A stretch of DNA of 6,515 bases from positions 1 to 6,515 of the forward strand of contig CAMRAP010000100.1 of NCBI GenBank assembly GCA_947039985.1, in the 5' to 3' direction. The notes beneath the pieces were generated by a model that was not told where the DNA came from, did no database searches, and saw only the letters and a program-made list of their open reading frames with translations. Below, piece after piece: positions 6,487-6,515 of this stretch. The DNA comes from an uncultured Odoribacter sp. GTDB taxonomy: Bacteria > Bacteroidota > Bacteroidia > Bacteroidales > Marinifilaceae. The stretch's first letter is position 1, and each line of letters begins with the position of its first letter. The position numbers and the translations under genes were made by a program.

Positions 6487-6515
6487 AGATCGGAAGAGCA
6501 CACGTCTGAACTCCA
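6487..6515. other. Illumina TruSeq adapter remnant, not genomic
   Basis: The last 29 bases start AGATCGGAAGAGC and continue exactly as the first 29 bases of the TruSeq adapter that is read when an insert is shorter than the read. In the pyrG frame they translate to RSEEHTSEL, a peptide familiar from contaminated database entries, at the point where CTP synthase should read NPYEHGE. The junction is at 6486/6487, though the first A could also be native. This is an assembly or trimming artefact. Confidence 0.97.

Noticed and set aside
6331..6515. A PyrG variant or fusion with a novel RSEEHTSEL segment
   Set aside because: The divergent tail is exactly the translation of the TruSeq adapter, so it is contamination rather than a new sequence.

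Overview
The window looks like ordinary chromosome from a low-GC member of the Bacteroidota, most likely Bacteroidales. Three things suggest this: promoter elements of the TAnnTTTG type, AT-rich start regions without a clear Shine-Dalgarno sequence, and the protein families with their order (lysophospholipid acyltransferase, family 2 glycosyltransferase, tgt, LptF/LptG permease, and a DUF349 repeat protein upstream of pyrG). The genus cannot be named from the sequence alone.

Layout. Positions 1-4117 hold four genes on the minus strand, read from right to left: an LpxL/HtrB-like acyltransferase (4117-3185), a GT2 glycosyltransferase (3177-2176), tgt (2115-982), and an LptF/LptG-family permease that runs off the left edge (965-1). 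The 7-base and 16-base gaps indicate co-transcription. The 60-base gap before tgt carries its own TAnnTTTG promoter element, so tgt-lptG may also be transcribed separately. A divergent intergenic region of 213 bases (4118-4330) holds a promoter element for the acyltransferase and two short palindromes facing the opposite gene. On the plus strand a 614-residue protein with five DUF349 repeats (4331-6175) ends in a strong intrinsic terminator (6201-6248). It is followed by the first 52 codons of pyrG, which starts with GTG at 6331.

The last 29 bases (6487-6515) are not genomic. They match the start of the Illumina TruSeq read-1 adapter and replace the expected continuation of pyrG, so the contig end is artefactual.

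Three of the four minus-strand genes concern the outer envelope: acylation of lipid A or a related lipid, transfer of a sugar, and export of LPS to the outer membrane. Tgt, a tRNA-modifying enzyme, sits among them. The DUF349 protein and CTP synthase are on the other strand and separated from each other by a terminator. I see no mobile element, CRISPR array, RNA gene or defence system. The most notable points are the adapter remnant, a Tgt whose zinc site has lost two of three cysteines, and the regular five-repeat DUF349 protein of unknown function.
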